From positions 114,350 through 134,812 of the forward strand of contig MNCI01029990.1 in assembly GCA_015680685.1 (NCBI GenBank): a DNA stretch of 20,463 bases, given 5' to 3'. Shown one piece after another: positions 1 through 9,132 of this stretch. The number at the start of each line of letters is the position of its first letter. Position 1 is the first letter of the stretch. Origin of the DNA: Gnetum montanum (lineage: Eukaryota > Streptophyta > Gnetopsida > Gnetales > Gnetaceae). The translations under genes were made by a program, and so were the position numbers. Below the pieces are notes generated by a model, which was not told the origin of the DNA, ran no database searches, and saw only the letters and a list, made by a program, of their open reading frames with translations.

Positions 1-161
1 ATAGAAATATTATAAGACCATGGAATGCTTTATTGAATGATCATAAACATGTTGTAATATAGCAGAAATGATTAATGTACAAACTTGCGTAATTGAAAAT
101 GTATAGTTACAAATGATCTCACATTCAAAATGGTAAAAATTAGTTGACAAAAAAGAATGAA

Positions 162-985
162 TCATTCTTCATTTGATTTAATGCATTGCACTTCATCCAA
201 TCTACTTTGAAGGTGCGAAGCCTTAAATATCTTGATATATCTTTCTTTGGAGATCAGAGGGAATATCTTCAAACTGTCAATACTCCTCACTTGAGATAGT
301 GCCACAAATGTAAGACCTGTTGTTTCTCTGCTACCAACATCTATACAGGCTTTCTCCAATGTCATTCCCTGTGACTTATGTATCATTAATGTCCATGCTA
401 ATCTAAGTGGTAGTTGGCGAGATCCTCCACGTATGATTGGTGGAATGGGTACTTGTCGAGGATGTTCATTATCATATGGTACTCCAATATAGGATTCAAA
501 CTCAACGATGACATACAATGGCAATTGTGGAGGTTGACAGTGTGGACTATATATTATTTTTTTAATGACTCTACATGCACCATTAACCAATGCTTCTTCT
601 GGCCATAGATTAACAGTGAGCATAACCTTTGCATCCTCACAAATAACACTACTCGGTCCAATTCTCCTTCTGAATCATCCCAAAATTTCACACCATTTGT
701 CCTTCTATCTACTATGCACCGTGCAACTGGCTTTTGCATTTTGAGCAATATTTTCTCATTATGCATATGCACTTTATCCTTTGTATCAAACAAATGCACA
801 GAATCCTCAAATCCATCTGGCCCATCCGATGTTGATGGAAGTTGCATTTTCAGGCTTAAAAAGTCATAATCTTCATCACTCATCTTTTTTTCTCGTATAT
901 TCATCAAAACTTCTCTAAATCTTTGTTGTTGCGAATTATCATCCCTTTGTCGATACACAACATCCAAGGTTACAAATTTATTGAA
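162..985 (-). pseudogene. PIF1-like DNA helicase, C-terminal fragment, frameshifted
   Basis: This is the C-terminal half of a PIF1-family (superfamily 1B) helicase, an ATP-dependent 5'-3' DNA helicase. In plants many such copies belong to Helitrons. Reading down from about 985, one frame gives FVTLDVVYRQR and a long linker. Near 630-655 the homology moves to another frame (CEDAKVMLTVNLWPEEALVNG), so a small indel has broken it. The second part carries the family's last helicase motifs: AWTLMIHKSQGMTLEKACID, then TGLTFVALSQVRS, and it ends in a natural-looking stop at 162. Walker A and B motifs and any Rep domain are missing, and a TGA lies just upstream of 985. No Helitron terminus (CTRR with hairpin) could be recognised at the window's left edge. 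Identity of the fold is clear; whether it is a Helitron remnant or a host PIF1 relic is open. Confidence 0.85.
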
Positions 986-1088
986 TGCTAATCACAAATT
1001 CTTCACAGGTAAAATAAAGAAACTATGGCCTTTCAAAATTACTATTCTTTGGAATATGAATCCCTCCCTCAAATTGATAGTAAACAAA

Positions 1089-1148
1089 ATATTTCATAAA
1101 AGGAATATGACATATTGATAATATTTCATAAAAGGAATATGACATATT
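1089..1148. repeat. two-copy direct repeat, 28 bp, period 32
   Basis: The 28-base unit starting ATATTTCATAAAAGGAATAT occurs at 1089-1116 and again, identical, at 1121-1148. The copies are separated by four bases. Confidence 0.9.
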
Positions 1149-1216
1149 TCATCAATATGAAAGAAACTTCAGAAAACAACAATGAAAAGGAACAGGTTAA
1201 ATGTGAATTTGCTTTC

Positions 1217-1270
1217 TCCCAACCACTCCTTGGAAATGCCTCCCCCAACCACTCCTTGGAAATGCCTCCC
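1217..1270. repeat. two-copy tandem repeat, period 26
   Basis: A unit containing AACCACTCCTTGGAAATGCC is present at 1221 and again at 1247, flanked by C-runs. It is a tandem duplication with no mismatch in the core. Confidence 0.9.
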
Positions 1271-1295
1271 AACAACTTTCTAGAATCAAGTTACG

Positions 1296-1391
1296 GGTTT
1301 CACAACGTTATAGCATTTGCACAGCTCCATTTGAAAAGTAAATGGTTTCTCAACGTTATAGCATTTGCACAGCTCCATTTGAAAAGTAAAA
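1296..1391. repeat. two-copy tandem repeat, period 48
   Basis: Two adjacent 48-base units (1296-1343 and 1344-1391) share CAACGTTATAGCATTTGCAC and the following CAGCTCCATTTGAAAAGTAA. They differ by single bases (CACAACG against CTCAACG). Confidence 0.9.
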
Positions 1392-1995
1392 TGGAATGCG
1401 ACCTGTTTAGGCGCGCGCCCTGTTTGACCAACATTGCCATATATCAAACGTAGCATTCCATTCCAACAAATTTTAAGCCAGGCACAGCAAGAGCACTGGA
1501 AATTCAAAGCAGTAGAGCATAATATTCAACTCTGCAAGTTCTTTAGGCAAGTAAACATGGATGAGGTTTTTATCTTTTACCTTAATCATTTTGGCGGTGC
1601 AAAAACATTTTCGGCATCCCCCGAATTTCTATTGGAGTCCCTTTTTTTTCCCTATGTTAGTCCAAAAAATTTCCACCTTAACAATCTCGGCAAAGCTAAA
1701 ATTTTAAGAATTTCATGCATAGAAAGGCTTTTATGAGGGATTTTTTTTCAGCCAATCATAGAGGCTTCCAAAGTCTTTTGTTTTTTTCAAAGTGATACAG
1801 TTCAAAATATTTTAATATTCTGTTTATTGATATTTCTAAAGTTTAAGAGTTCTTTTGTCTGTATTTAATACGCTAGCCGGCAGGCAATGATGGTTCGATT
1901 CGAGGCCTCTCTGCACCATTCGGATGGTGTTTTGTAACATCTTTTAGGCAACATTCGGATGGAAAGGTGGTCCTTAATAGACAGCAGAGCTAACA

Positions 1996-2145
1996 TAATA
2001 GTTTCTGCCCAGGTAACATAATACCACTACATCAGCAAAACAGAAAATATATTTAATCAGAAAAATAATATAATAGTTTCTGCCCACGTAACATAATACC
2101 ACTACATCAGCAAAACAGAGAATATATTTAATCAGAAAAATAATA
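1996..2145. repeat. two-copy tandem repeat, period 75
   Basis: Two adjacent 75-base units (1996-2070 and 2071-2145), each beginning near TAATAGTTTCTGCCCA, differ at about two positions (AGGTAAC/ACGTAAC and AGAAAAT/AGAGAAT). The near-identity makes this a relatively recent duplication. Confidence 0.92.
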
Positions 2146-2454
2146 TAATAAAGTCTTATTACTTAGGGCACTTCTTATTTTGGGCCATGAATATGGAGAA
2201 GAGATATGGGCGTGACACAGGCTCGTACGCACGCACGCACAATAATAACTCCACAAGTTAACACCCAGCGCATGTTTGCAATTTCTCAAAGGAAAATGCA
2301 GAAAACATACATAATCATGGAGCTTCGATGTCATTTTTGTCTGTGCTGCATCGTTTACTACTCTTTCAATTTTCATCTACGCGTTTTACCACAGTTAATT
2401 TCGCGTCCTTACCGTGAACCGACGTGCCGTCGTGTATAAATAGAGCTGCTTGTG

Positions 2455-2957
2455 TTATTTCAGGATCTTATAGACCAGCCCACTGTTTTGCAGAAGTGGA
2501 ATCCAAAATGATCCATCGGGCAACGTCGGAAAGAGAAAGAGTAATAAAAAAATAAGAGCAGAAGCAGCAGCGAATGTGCGTATGAATGGATGAAGAAGGA
2601 CTACAAAATGCGTCAACAGCCACTTCGATGCCAAAGTTAGGCCGTAGCGTGTGATGCCGTCGCCGACTGCGTCCTTCTCTGCAGAGAAGAAACGCTCCGC
2701 CACATGGAATCGCATGATGCCATTGAGAACGTCCAGATCCAGCAGATTCCTGCTCTGCAGGTGCTACCCGATTTCTGCAAGCGTTATCTTGGCGTTCGGA
2801 CCCTCCGCCGCGAGAATATCCAGAATGCCCAGATTAAGGCTGCCGTCGTGAACGTTTCTGCAAATGCAAAAATGAATCGCCATGCAGCCTTCTGACCCTC
2901 TACTTCCTCCTCCTTGCTTGCAGAGTAGGGGCGGAAAAATGGATTCCAGAATTCCAT
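2455..2957 (-). pseudogene. plant O-methyltransferase (COMT/AEOMT-like) N-terminal fragment, broken
   Basis: The fragment matches the N-terminal dimerisation domain of plant SAM-dependent O-methyltransferases, which methylate phenolics such as lignin precursors in the cytosol. From a Met at 2957, the first frame reads EEEVEGQKAAWRFIFAFAE. Near 2840 homology moves one frame over to LGILDILAAEGPNAKITLAE. A TAG at 2764-2766 interrupts this frame, which then continues with LDLDVLNGIMRF, FFSAEK and TRYGLTLASKWL. These are the usual landmarks in the usual order (EGQ..W...FAF, LGI.DI...G, I.L.EI, RIMRFL, RYGLTPASKWL). Homology fades after about 2600, perhaps at an intron, and the hydrophobic tail to 2455 is probably not coding. 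The SAM-binding domain is absent. Resemblance is closest, from memory, to conifer AEOMT-type enzymes. It is a dead fragment unless the breaks are sequence errors. Confidence 0.75.
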
Positions 2958-3027
2958 ATATATTGGAGTATCATATATAGTGTATGCGAACAGAAGCATA
3001 ACCTTGCCATGGATTCCAGAATTTCAT
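2939..3027. repeat. short direct repeat pair, 19 bp
   Basis: ATGGATTCCAGAATTCCAT at 2939-2957 recurs with one mismatch at 3009-3027, 70 bases downstream. It lies at and just upstream of the putative start of the O-methyltransferase fragment, so it may mark a small duplication of the leader. Confidence 0.7.
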
Positions 3028-3130
3028 GTTGTTCAATGCTTCTGCGTTCCTGTTACCTGCTCTGCACTGAGATTTAAGGGCAACGCTGCGCATCTGTCCG
3101 TGTCGGCCTCTCCCACACACATCTCGTGAA

Positions 3131-3137
3131 CTTTATA
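3131..3137 (-). promoter_or_regulatory. possible TATA box for the O-methyltransferase fragment
   Basis: On the minus strand TATAAAG lies about 175 bases upstream of the Met at 2957, within CpG-rich sequence. Spacing would give an untranslated leader of roughly 145 bases. The position is plausible but rests on the motif alone. Confidence 0.3.
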
Positions 3138-3330
3138 CACCACTCTGCATCTGGGACGTTTGTACACCACTGTGCAGCACCGCTACCACATCATCTGCGA
3201 ATGACTGCGAATCTTATCGGAGATATTTACGTCTTGCGGTTCTGACAGATCTGCTGTCGCAGCAGAGGCCGTGGTTCACGGTTTCAACCGCAGCTTTATG
3301 GTTTGCCTGCCTGTAATTTTAGTTACATGT

Positions 3331-3381
3331 CACAAAGTTGCGTTACCTGGAATTTTACCTTATTCACAAAGTTGCGTTACC
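3331..3381. repeat. 17-bp direct repeat, period 34
   Basis: CACAAAGTTGCGTTACC occurs exactly at 3331-3347 and 3365-3381. It closes the right edge of the GC-richer island. Confidence 0.8.
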
Positions 3382-5030
3382 AAAATGGGCACACACAAAA
3401 AATTAATGTTACCGAATTATGACTCGTAATTGCTTATCGGCCAAATTAATCAAGATAAACAAGTTTTCTCTCAATAAAGTAATTTATAAGTTCAAATTAT
3501 TTCTAAAAATTAAAGCCAAGTTTTCTTCGAAGTAGTTCCAAATTTCTAATTCTTTAATTAGTAGCTTCTATAATGGATAAGAAATATCATTACAATAAGC
3601 AACAACTTAGAAATCATAATTATTTGATAAGTCTCCAACAATCTAATGCATTAAAAATTTTGTAAATATAAGATTCCATGAGGTCCATCTAGTTTCTTAA
3701 GAATTTAGCCATGCATAAAATTTAATAACTCTAATTTGCTGATTGTTATTTGCACAAAGAAAAGCAACTTAATTATATTCTCATACATGTATAAAAACAC
3801 AAGTACAAGTGATGCAAAAAAAAAAATTGTATGCATCAATTTGTGATACTTGCTAAAAATTTGAGTGTATTTTTCCTATAAATAGCTAAAAGACATGCAA
3901 AAAGGCATCAAATTCTAGGCCTAGTGACCATTCATAGCTTATCATAACCTTTCTATAACTTCTTTTATGGATGTTGAGAAACTAATGATTTTACCTTAAT
4001 CAATGAATATATTCTAACACCTAAAACTGTAGAAAAAATAAAGTTTATTCACGTAAGAAAAGACTTAAATATAGTAAAAAAATTTTGAAAAATTTCATCA
4101 TAATATGGATGTGAGATCCCAAAAATTATATATATTAAAAATAAAATTTTAAAGTGCAAAAGTAGAGAAGAATTACAGAGAAAAGAAACTTCAAATCAAC
4201 AAAAAGGAAAGACAACACTTTTGGGGATGCTTTTTAGGTTTTCACCCTTACAACCAATCCTATAAAACCTCCTCTTTAGTGTAGGAAATTGGACATTCCA
4301 TGAAAATTACATCACAATATGAGATACACTAAGACTTGCTTAAAACATCATATAGAATAGTAAAATTAACACTAGTACCTATTTCCTAACTTGAAAATGA
4401 GATATTAAAGTTCGTTTAACAACATTATCATGAATAATAAAATTTGCAACATGAACAAAAATGCTTACATTTGCTCTTCTTTGTTAGAATTTGAAAGCAA
4501 AGGCATTAGTGGATCATATAAGTGATGTTGCTCCATTTTAATAAAAGGAAAGGAAAATAGAATGTATTTATTTATAAATTTACTTCCCATAGATTCGTTA
4601 CTTGTAAGTTCTAACTTTGTTACATCATAATGTTATTTCATGGATTATGCATTTTGTGTCAATGATATTGAAACTCCATTGTAACTTCTTGTCTTAGTAA
4701 TCAATGAGTCATGAGTTTGAACTTTCCTTTAACTTTATTGTTATTTGAGAGGAGAAGTATGATGAAAGTATGAGTAAGTTTTTATTGTATGTAACTATTG
4801 AGGCATAAATTTTGGACACACCAACACCTAAAAAAACTTGTTTGAGGAGACTATCGCCTAAGGTGCCTCCCATATGGGTATAGAAACCTAGGAATCATCT
4901 CAGCTGGAGAAGGTTATGTGACATTTCAAAATAATAAATCAAACTAAAGACTAGGGAGACTTAAACTGAATAATTGTCTTGAATTTCAAGACTTAATGGA
5001 AATGCAGTAAGTAACTACTAAATGTAAACT
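3382..5030. other. AT-rich non-coding DNA, nothing recognised
   Basis: The stretch is full of stops in all frames, with A/T runs and no coding homology that I can see. It may include the far end of element A's LTR, but no boundary could be fixed. Confidence 0.5.
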
Positions 5031-5930
5031 TTTCCCTAGTCTCTTGCGGTTGCTGCCGATCCATCACTACCAAGATGTGCTATCTTGCACTTGCCATGCA
5101 TTGTCAATGATGGAGAGGGAGAGTGAGAGAGAGATCTTATGCATCGTTGTTGCTGACCGACGTCACCTATAATCATCTATGGTCACCTCCTTTGCTATCA
5201 TGGAGAGCCACATGACACTACAGTCGAGAGAACAAGAGGCCTAGCAATGATGTCATCATGCTACCTACTACCGTTGTTGGTAGCACCTACCATGCACGTG
5301 TTACTATCATCTGTGCATCACCTATTACTACGTATCACGTGCACATGCGTCATCCACCACTCGCACACCTCACCATTCTTGCACTTGCCATTTTCTATTA
5401 GAGAGGCTACAATGTTCATGCCTGCTCTCAGAGAGAGGGGGAAGCTTGATGCTATGTGTTAAATGTTGTTTGTCATCGCCTATCATGTTACCATGCATGC
5501 CTGCTAGAGAGAGAGACTGTCGATCATAGTTTATGCATAGCAACAATTGTCACTATTTAAGAGCCTATCGAGCACACCACCATCACACCACGCATCACCT
5601 CTACCATTGTAGATGTTGTCACTATTGCGCATTACTGACATCTACTCGATAGTCATCTGCTACTGAGAGAGGAGAGGTTGGCCAATCGTTCCTCATTTTG
5701 TTGGTTATGGCCATCTTTTATATTTTTCATTGCACTAGTTATGCATCAGTTACGCCCACCATGTCCTGTTGCTATCAGTCAAGTCCACCATGTTCTCCAC
5801 CAGCCACAATTAGTCCCGTCCATAGCCATTACATAAACACTACTGCTACGATGCCCACATTCACACTTCATTGTTATATCAAATTCACATGTAGGTTCCT
5901 AAATGTTTTACAGAATTGATAGGTCTTCAA
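5031..5930. other. low-complexity CA/CT-rich segment
   Basis: Composition changes abruptly to recurring short words (CATCACC, ACCATGCA, GAGAGAGAG, CCATCAC) with scattered GA and CA runs. Open frames in it (such as 5247-5462 and 5698-5919) are explained by this bias and show no domain. It lies downstream, on the minus strand, of the candidate LTR start at 6377, so it may be LTR sequence of element A. Confidence 0.4.
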
Positions 5931-6375
5931 AAAAGATTGTTGCCATGTCATGAAAGCGACCTATGCCATGTTATGATCATTAATTAGATGGGATTTACAG
6001 ATCCTTAGATATTTAGTAATTATCTTAGCTATATATTACCATGGAAAATGGTTTCAAATGTTACAAGTTCTCATGTTAGTCACATTAATTATGGCACACT
6101 ATTGCAAGAAACATTGTTTTGTTGGGTAGAATATTTTGTAGTTCAGAAAGTTGGAATGTAGCATCTTGAAAAATGTTTGACTTTGACAGCCTATTGATTT
6201 AAATGCGAGATTCATTAAGTTCCATGGATGCTATTTGTTAACTTCTTCTATGTGTTTCAAATGGTGATGGGAAATGGATATTGGAAAACCAATGAAGGCA
6301 AAATACCACACCATAATTTTATTAGTACATTGTTGACTATGGCCCTGTGCCTAGCATGAGAAATGTTGGCCTCAA
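5931..6375. other. non-coding; probable start of element A's 3' LTR
   Basis: There is no coding sequence. If the polypurine tract at 6378-6395 is real, this would be the beginning (U3) of A's 3' LTR read on the minus strand. Its far end was not found. Confidence 0.3.
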
Positions 6376-6395
6376 CACTTATCCCCCAAACTTTT
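6376..6395 (-). promoter_or_regulatory. candidate polypurine tract and 3' LTR start of element A
   Basis: On the minus strand a purine run containing TTTGGGGGATAAG is followed directly by TGTTGAGGCCAACA. That is the arrangement expected for a polypurine tract next to an LTR beginning TG. It lies about 1.35 kb beyond A's integrase stop. No matching 5' LTR is in the window to confirm it. Confidence 0.4.
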
Positions 6396-6640
6396 AATAG
6401 CATGCAAGTGTAAGGATAGAAAAAATAAAAATAAAAATTTTAAGAGGAGATGCAAAGATAGATAATCGAAAAGATCACAAAATAGACAAATTGAAATTTA
6501 AAAGTAAACTATACTAATCTAAACATGATTAAAAATAACCATACAATCAAGAGAGAACTAAATGTGGGCCACCCTTACCACACTATATTATTTAATTAAG
6601 ACTAAAATATATACTCTTTATAAATCATAACTTTAACTGC

Positions 6641-6659
6641 ATATATATATATATATATA
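6641..6659. repeat. (AT)n microsatellite
   Basis: An uninterrupted AT dinucleotide run of about nine units. Confidence 0.95.
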
Positions 6660-6965
6660 ATTAAGATCGCAATCCCAATCTTCTCACAAGGTAAAAGTAA
6701 AAAGTATGTAGACTACTTTGAGCATGAGACTTATGCCAAACTTAATGAAGAGGACAAGCTCTTTTTAAATATAGCTAGCCACAACTTTCAGATTTGTCAT
6801 TAGGACTCCTTTTTTTTTTCTTTTTTTGACATTCAACAAGGGAATGGATGAAAATTGATTATTTTCTTTTCTCTTTTTCTTAAATTTTTGGGAAATAGAT
6901 TCAAAAGGGGAAATGGAGGTTAGGGTAAGGATTGTTGTCAAACCCCACACTCAAGAACTTATTAC

Positions 6966-7112
6966 ACTGCCAATGAACATGGTCCTCATTCTTTTCCTTT
7001 TGTTTCTTTCTTTCTTTTTTAGGAAACTTTGCTCATGGTGTACTTCATTTTTAAGGTAGGAATTCCAACACAAGTCTAGCAGATTAACTATACTACCAAA
7101 GAACATGGTCCT
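6966..7112. repeat. diverged 21-bp direct repeat pair
   Basis: ACTGCCAATGAACATGGTCCT (6966-6986) and its near copy at 7092-7112 match at 19 of 21 bases. Each copy lies next to a pyrimidine-rich segment. Confidence 0.6.
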
Positions 7113-7226
7113 TTTGAAACTTTTCCCATAGTAGAATTCAACCCTCATGTATGTGCCTTTTAATTATGGCATCATAGCAAGTCTCCTAGGTGGCTAAGGG
7201 TTATCAAGTGGAGATGAACACACTTC

Positions 7227-7245
7227 ACCCTGTTACTCACAGGGT
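7227..7245. repeat. small perfect hairpin
   Basis: ACCCTGT and ACAGGGT form a 7-bp perfect stem around the 5-base loop TACTC. There is no U-tract and no adjacent gene, so no function is assigned. Confidence 0.5.
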
Positions 7246-7724
7246 AGCCATGGATCATCACGCTTAAGGGCTGAGGCTTAGGAAAGGGAAAATGGGATTT
7301 TCCAAGGTCACCTAGTAATTGCAGCTAACCATTCTCCAATGTTACATATCCTACACTCACATGATTATGATGATAACATGATAAGTTAAAATAAATCTCA
7401 TCCTCCATAATCCAACATAACTAATAAAACTAAGACCTTGAAATAAATTGGGAAGAATCATAGCATTATTGAAATATAAAATATAAAGGAGATTTTGTGT
7501 AATAGTAATTGGATATATAAATCATTATGCTTGCATTATTTTCCAATGGTGTTATGATGACCCAACACCTAGTAACTCAAACAATCATAATGATTATTAA
7601 AATCATATGAAAAGCAAAAACCAAAACCAATATGCTAAGAAAGAGATGATAGAAATGCAAAGAAAACATGCAAATGTAACTATATACAAATGAAATGCAT
7701 GATGAAGGGAAAGAAAACATGCAA

Positions 7725-8351
7725 CTAAGAATCTACCAAGTGTCCACATGGGTCACCTAAGTAGAAATGCTTCAAATGAAATGCATTAAAATTCCTATGT
7801 AACCTATGTCCTTGCAAATCAACAATTTTGTACACATTGGGGCCAATGACATATGTAACTTGAAATAGGCCTGTGGTAGGGTTGATCTTACCTTGAGGAT
7901 CTATTTAACCATATGCTCTATCTCTCTTAAGGACTAGATCTCCTATTTTAAAGGCTTTACTTGCATGTTTCTTGTCAAACCATCTTTTCACAATTTGTTG
8001 ATGATTAAGATTATGAAAATCAAGACATAATCATAATTGACTTGTACATTTTCTATTAGGCACTATATTTGATGTTCAACTTGAATGTTTCATAAGATGA
8101 ATAATTTTGGATTCTAATAGTTCATCAAGTTCTCCTTTCATCTAAGTTTCAATCCCAGGTCTAACAAGTCTTAGTTTTTGTAAGTCATCAAATATGACTT
8201 CTCTAGGAACATGTTCAATGGATATGTCATCATAATTTGGTGCACCTTCTAATGTTTGAAGGGATAGATTCTCATTTATATCCTTGTCCTCCCCTAAAGG
8301 GGGTGGGTCACCCAGAAGAAATTCCTTTCCATCATGTTGATGATAAGGCAA
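7725..8351 (-). pseudogene. Ty3/gypsy element A: pol remnant, RT start joined to integrase end
   Basis: One minus-strand frame runs from the insertion site at 8356 to the stop at 7725-7727, interrupted by stops at 8142 (TAG), 8076 (TGA), 8031 (TGA) and 7905 (TAA) but by no frameshift. It begins with the protease-RT spacer (GKEFLLGDPPPLGED). It continues with the RT N-terminus (GELDELLESKIIHLMKHSS, then IVPNRK, then RLCLDFHNLNH), and near 8000 jumps straight to the integrase C-terminus (IVKRWFDKKHASKAFKIGD, LVLKRDRA, GLFQVTYVIGPNVYKIVD, FNAFHLKHFYLGDP). The RT catalytic core, RNase H and integrase core are missing, so this is an internal deletion. The other half of the same element lies at 17847-18855 beyond element C. 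Confidence 0.88.
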
Positions 8352-8356
8352 GGTAT
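8352..8356. repeat. target-site duplication, left copy (GGTAT)
   Basis: GGTAT precedes the 5' LTR of element C. The right copy, AGTAT, follows the 3' LTR and differs by one transition. Five bases is the usual duplication length for LTR retrotransposons. The host frame supports the call: with C and one copy removed, element A's minus frame runs on without a shift. Confidence 0.8.
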
Positions 8357-8453
8357 TAAAACACCACAAAATATAGACTACAACATCCCCAACTACAAAT
8401 TTGTCTAACTATTAGCACAAGACCATTTTTTGCAAATTTTTTCTAAGTGTTGG

Positions 8454-8616
8454 AACTATGCTCTCCACTACCCTAGAGCATAGTTAACACAAAGGCTAGC
8501 TTTTCAATTTTCTCTAAGTGTCAACATGAAGCCAGTTGCCGCAACTTTTTCTAAGTGTTGGGACTATGCTCTCCACTACCCCAAAGTGTAGTAAGCCTCT
8601 CATGGAGAGCATAGTC
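8454..8616. repeat. inverted-motif hairpins in the 5' LTR
   Basis: AACTATGCTCT (8454-8464) pairs perfectly with AGAGCATAGTT (8475-8485) around a 10-base loop. Further on, GACTATGCTCTCC (8562-8574) pairs perfectly with GGAGAGCATAGTC (8604-8616). The same motif recurs through the LTR in both orientations. Confidence 0.85.
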
Positions 8617-9113
8617 AACATGAAGGCCTAGTTTTGTAGATTTTTCGAAGTGTTGAGACTATGCTCTCCCCCAACCTAAAGCATAGTCAAGGGTAGTCAA
8701 CTAGAAGTCAATTTTCACAAATTTTGACAAGTGCTAGAACTATGCTCATCCCTAGTTAGGAGTGTAGTCAGCCTCTAGTGGAGAGTGTAGTTACCACATA
8801 GCAAATTTTTTTTTTTTTTTTTGCAAAATGTTTTCTAAGTGTAAGACTATGCTCTCCCTCAGTCCAAAGTGTAGTCAAGCGTAGTTAGCCAGAACGATCT
8901 TTGACGACCTCCATAGCATAGCAATGACACACCAACACAATCAACTCACCCTCGACGAGTATAGTCAATGGAATTTTTCTCTCTCTTACATCCTCTCTTG
9001 TCCAAAATTGTAACTACACTCGATCCCACCAACCTAGTGGATAGCATAGTTGGGTGAGAGCGTAGTCCCAACCGTCCCCTCTACCACATAGCAACCATGC
9101 CGCATTTCATGCT

Positions 9114-9132
9114 AACCCTAACCCTATAAATA
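9114..9132 (+). promoter_or_regulatory. LTR promoter: telobox-like motif abutting TATA box (5' LTR)
   Basis: AACCCTA at 9114-9120 runs directly into ACCC and the TATA box TATAAATA (9125-9132). Transcription would start about 30 bases on, near 9160, defining the U3/R boundary. The arrangement is conserved in the 3' LTR. Confidence 0.65.

Larger units (their letters stand above)
986..2400. other. non-coding stretch with short tandem duplications
   Basis: No coding frame here resembles a known protein. The longest plus frame (1434-1736) has no recognisable domain and AT-driven codon use. The stretch is notable only for the four two-copy duplications listed separately and for a short run of the 4-base unit GCAC near 2230. 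Confidence 0.5.
6396..7724 (-). other. 3' untranslated region of element A (inferred)
   Basis: This lies between A's integrase stop at 7725 and the candidate polypurine tract. It has no coding homology. It contains an AT microsatellite, a diverged 21-base direct repeat, pyrimidine tracts near 6810-6880 and 6989-7020, and a small hairpin. Confidence 0.4.

Noticed and set aside
1876-1912. tRNA- or SINE-like B box (GGTTCGATTCG near 1890)
   Set aside because: No A box at proper distance, no cloverleaf or acceptor stem, and no poly-A or repeated copy nearby; a chance match.
2435-2442. Plus-strand TATA box (TATAAATA) with downstream frames at 2586-2654, 2651-2851 and 2704-2895
   Set aside because: The coding signal in this segment is the minus-strand O-methyltransferase; the plus frames are short, mutually overlapping and antisense to it.
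5247-5919. Short Thr/His/Ser-rich frames
   Set aside because: They follow directly from the CA/CT-rich composition; no Met context, domain or conservation to support coding.
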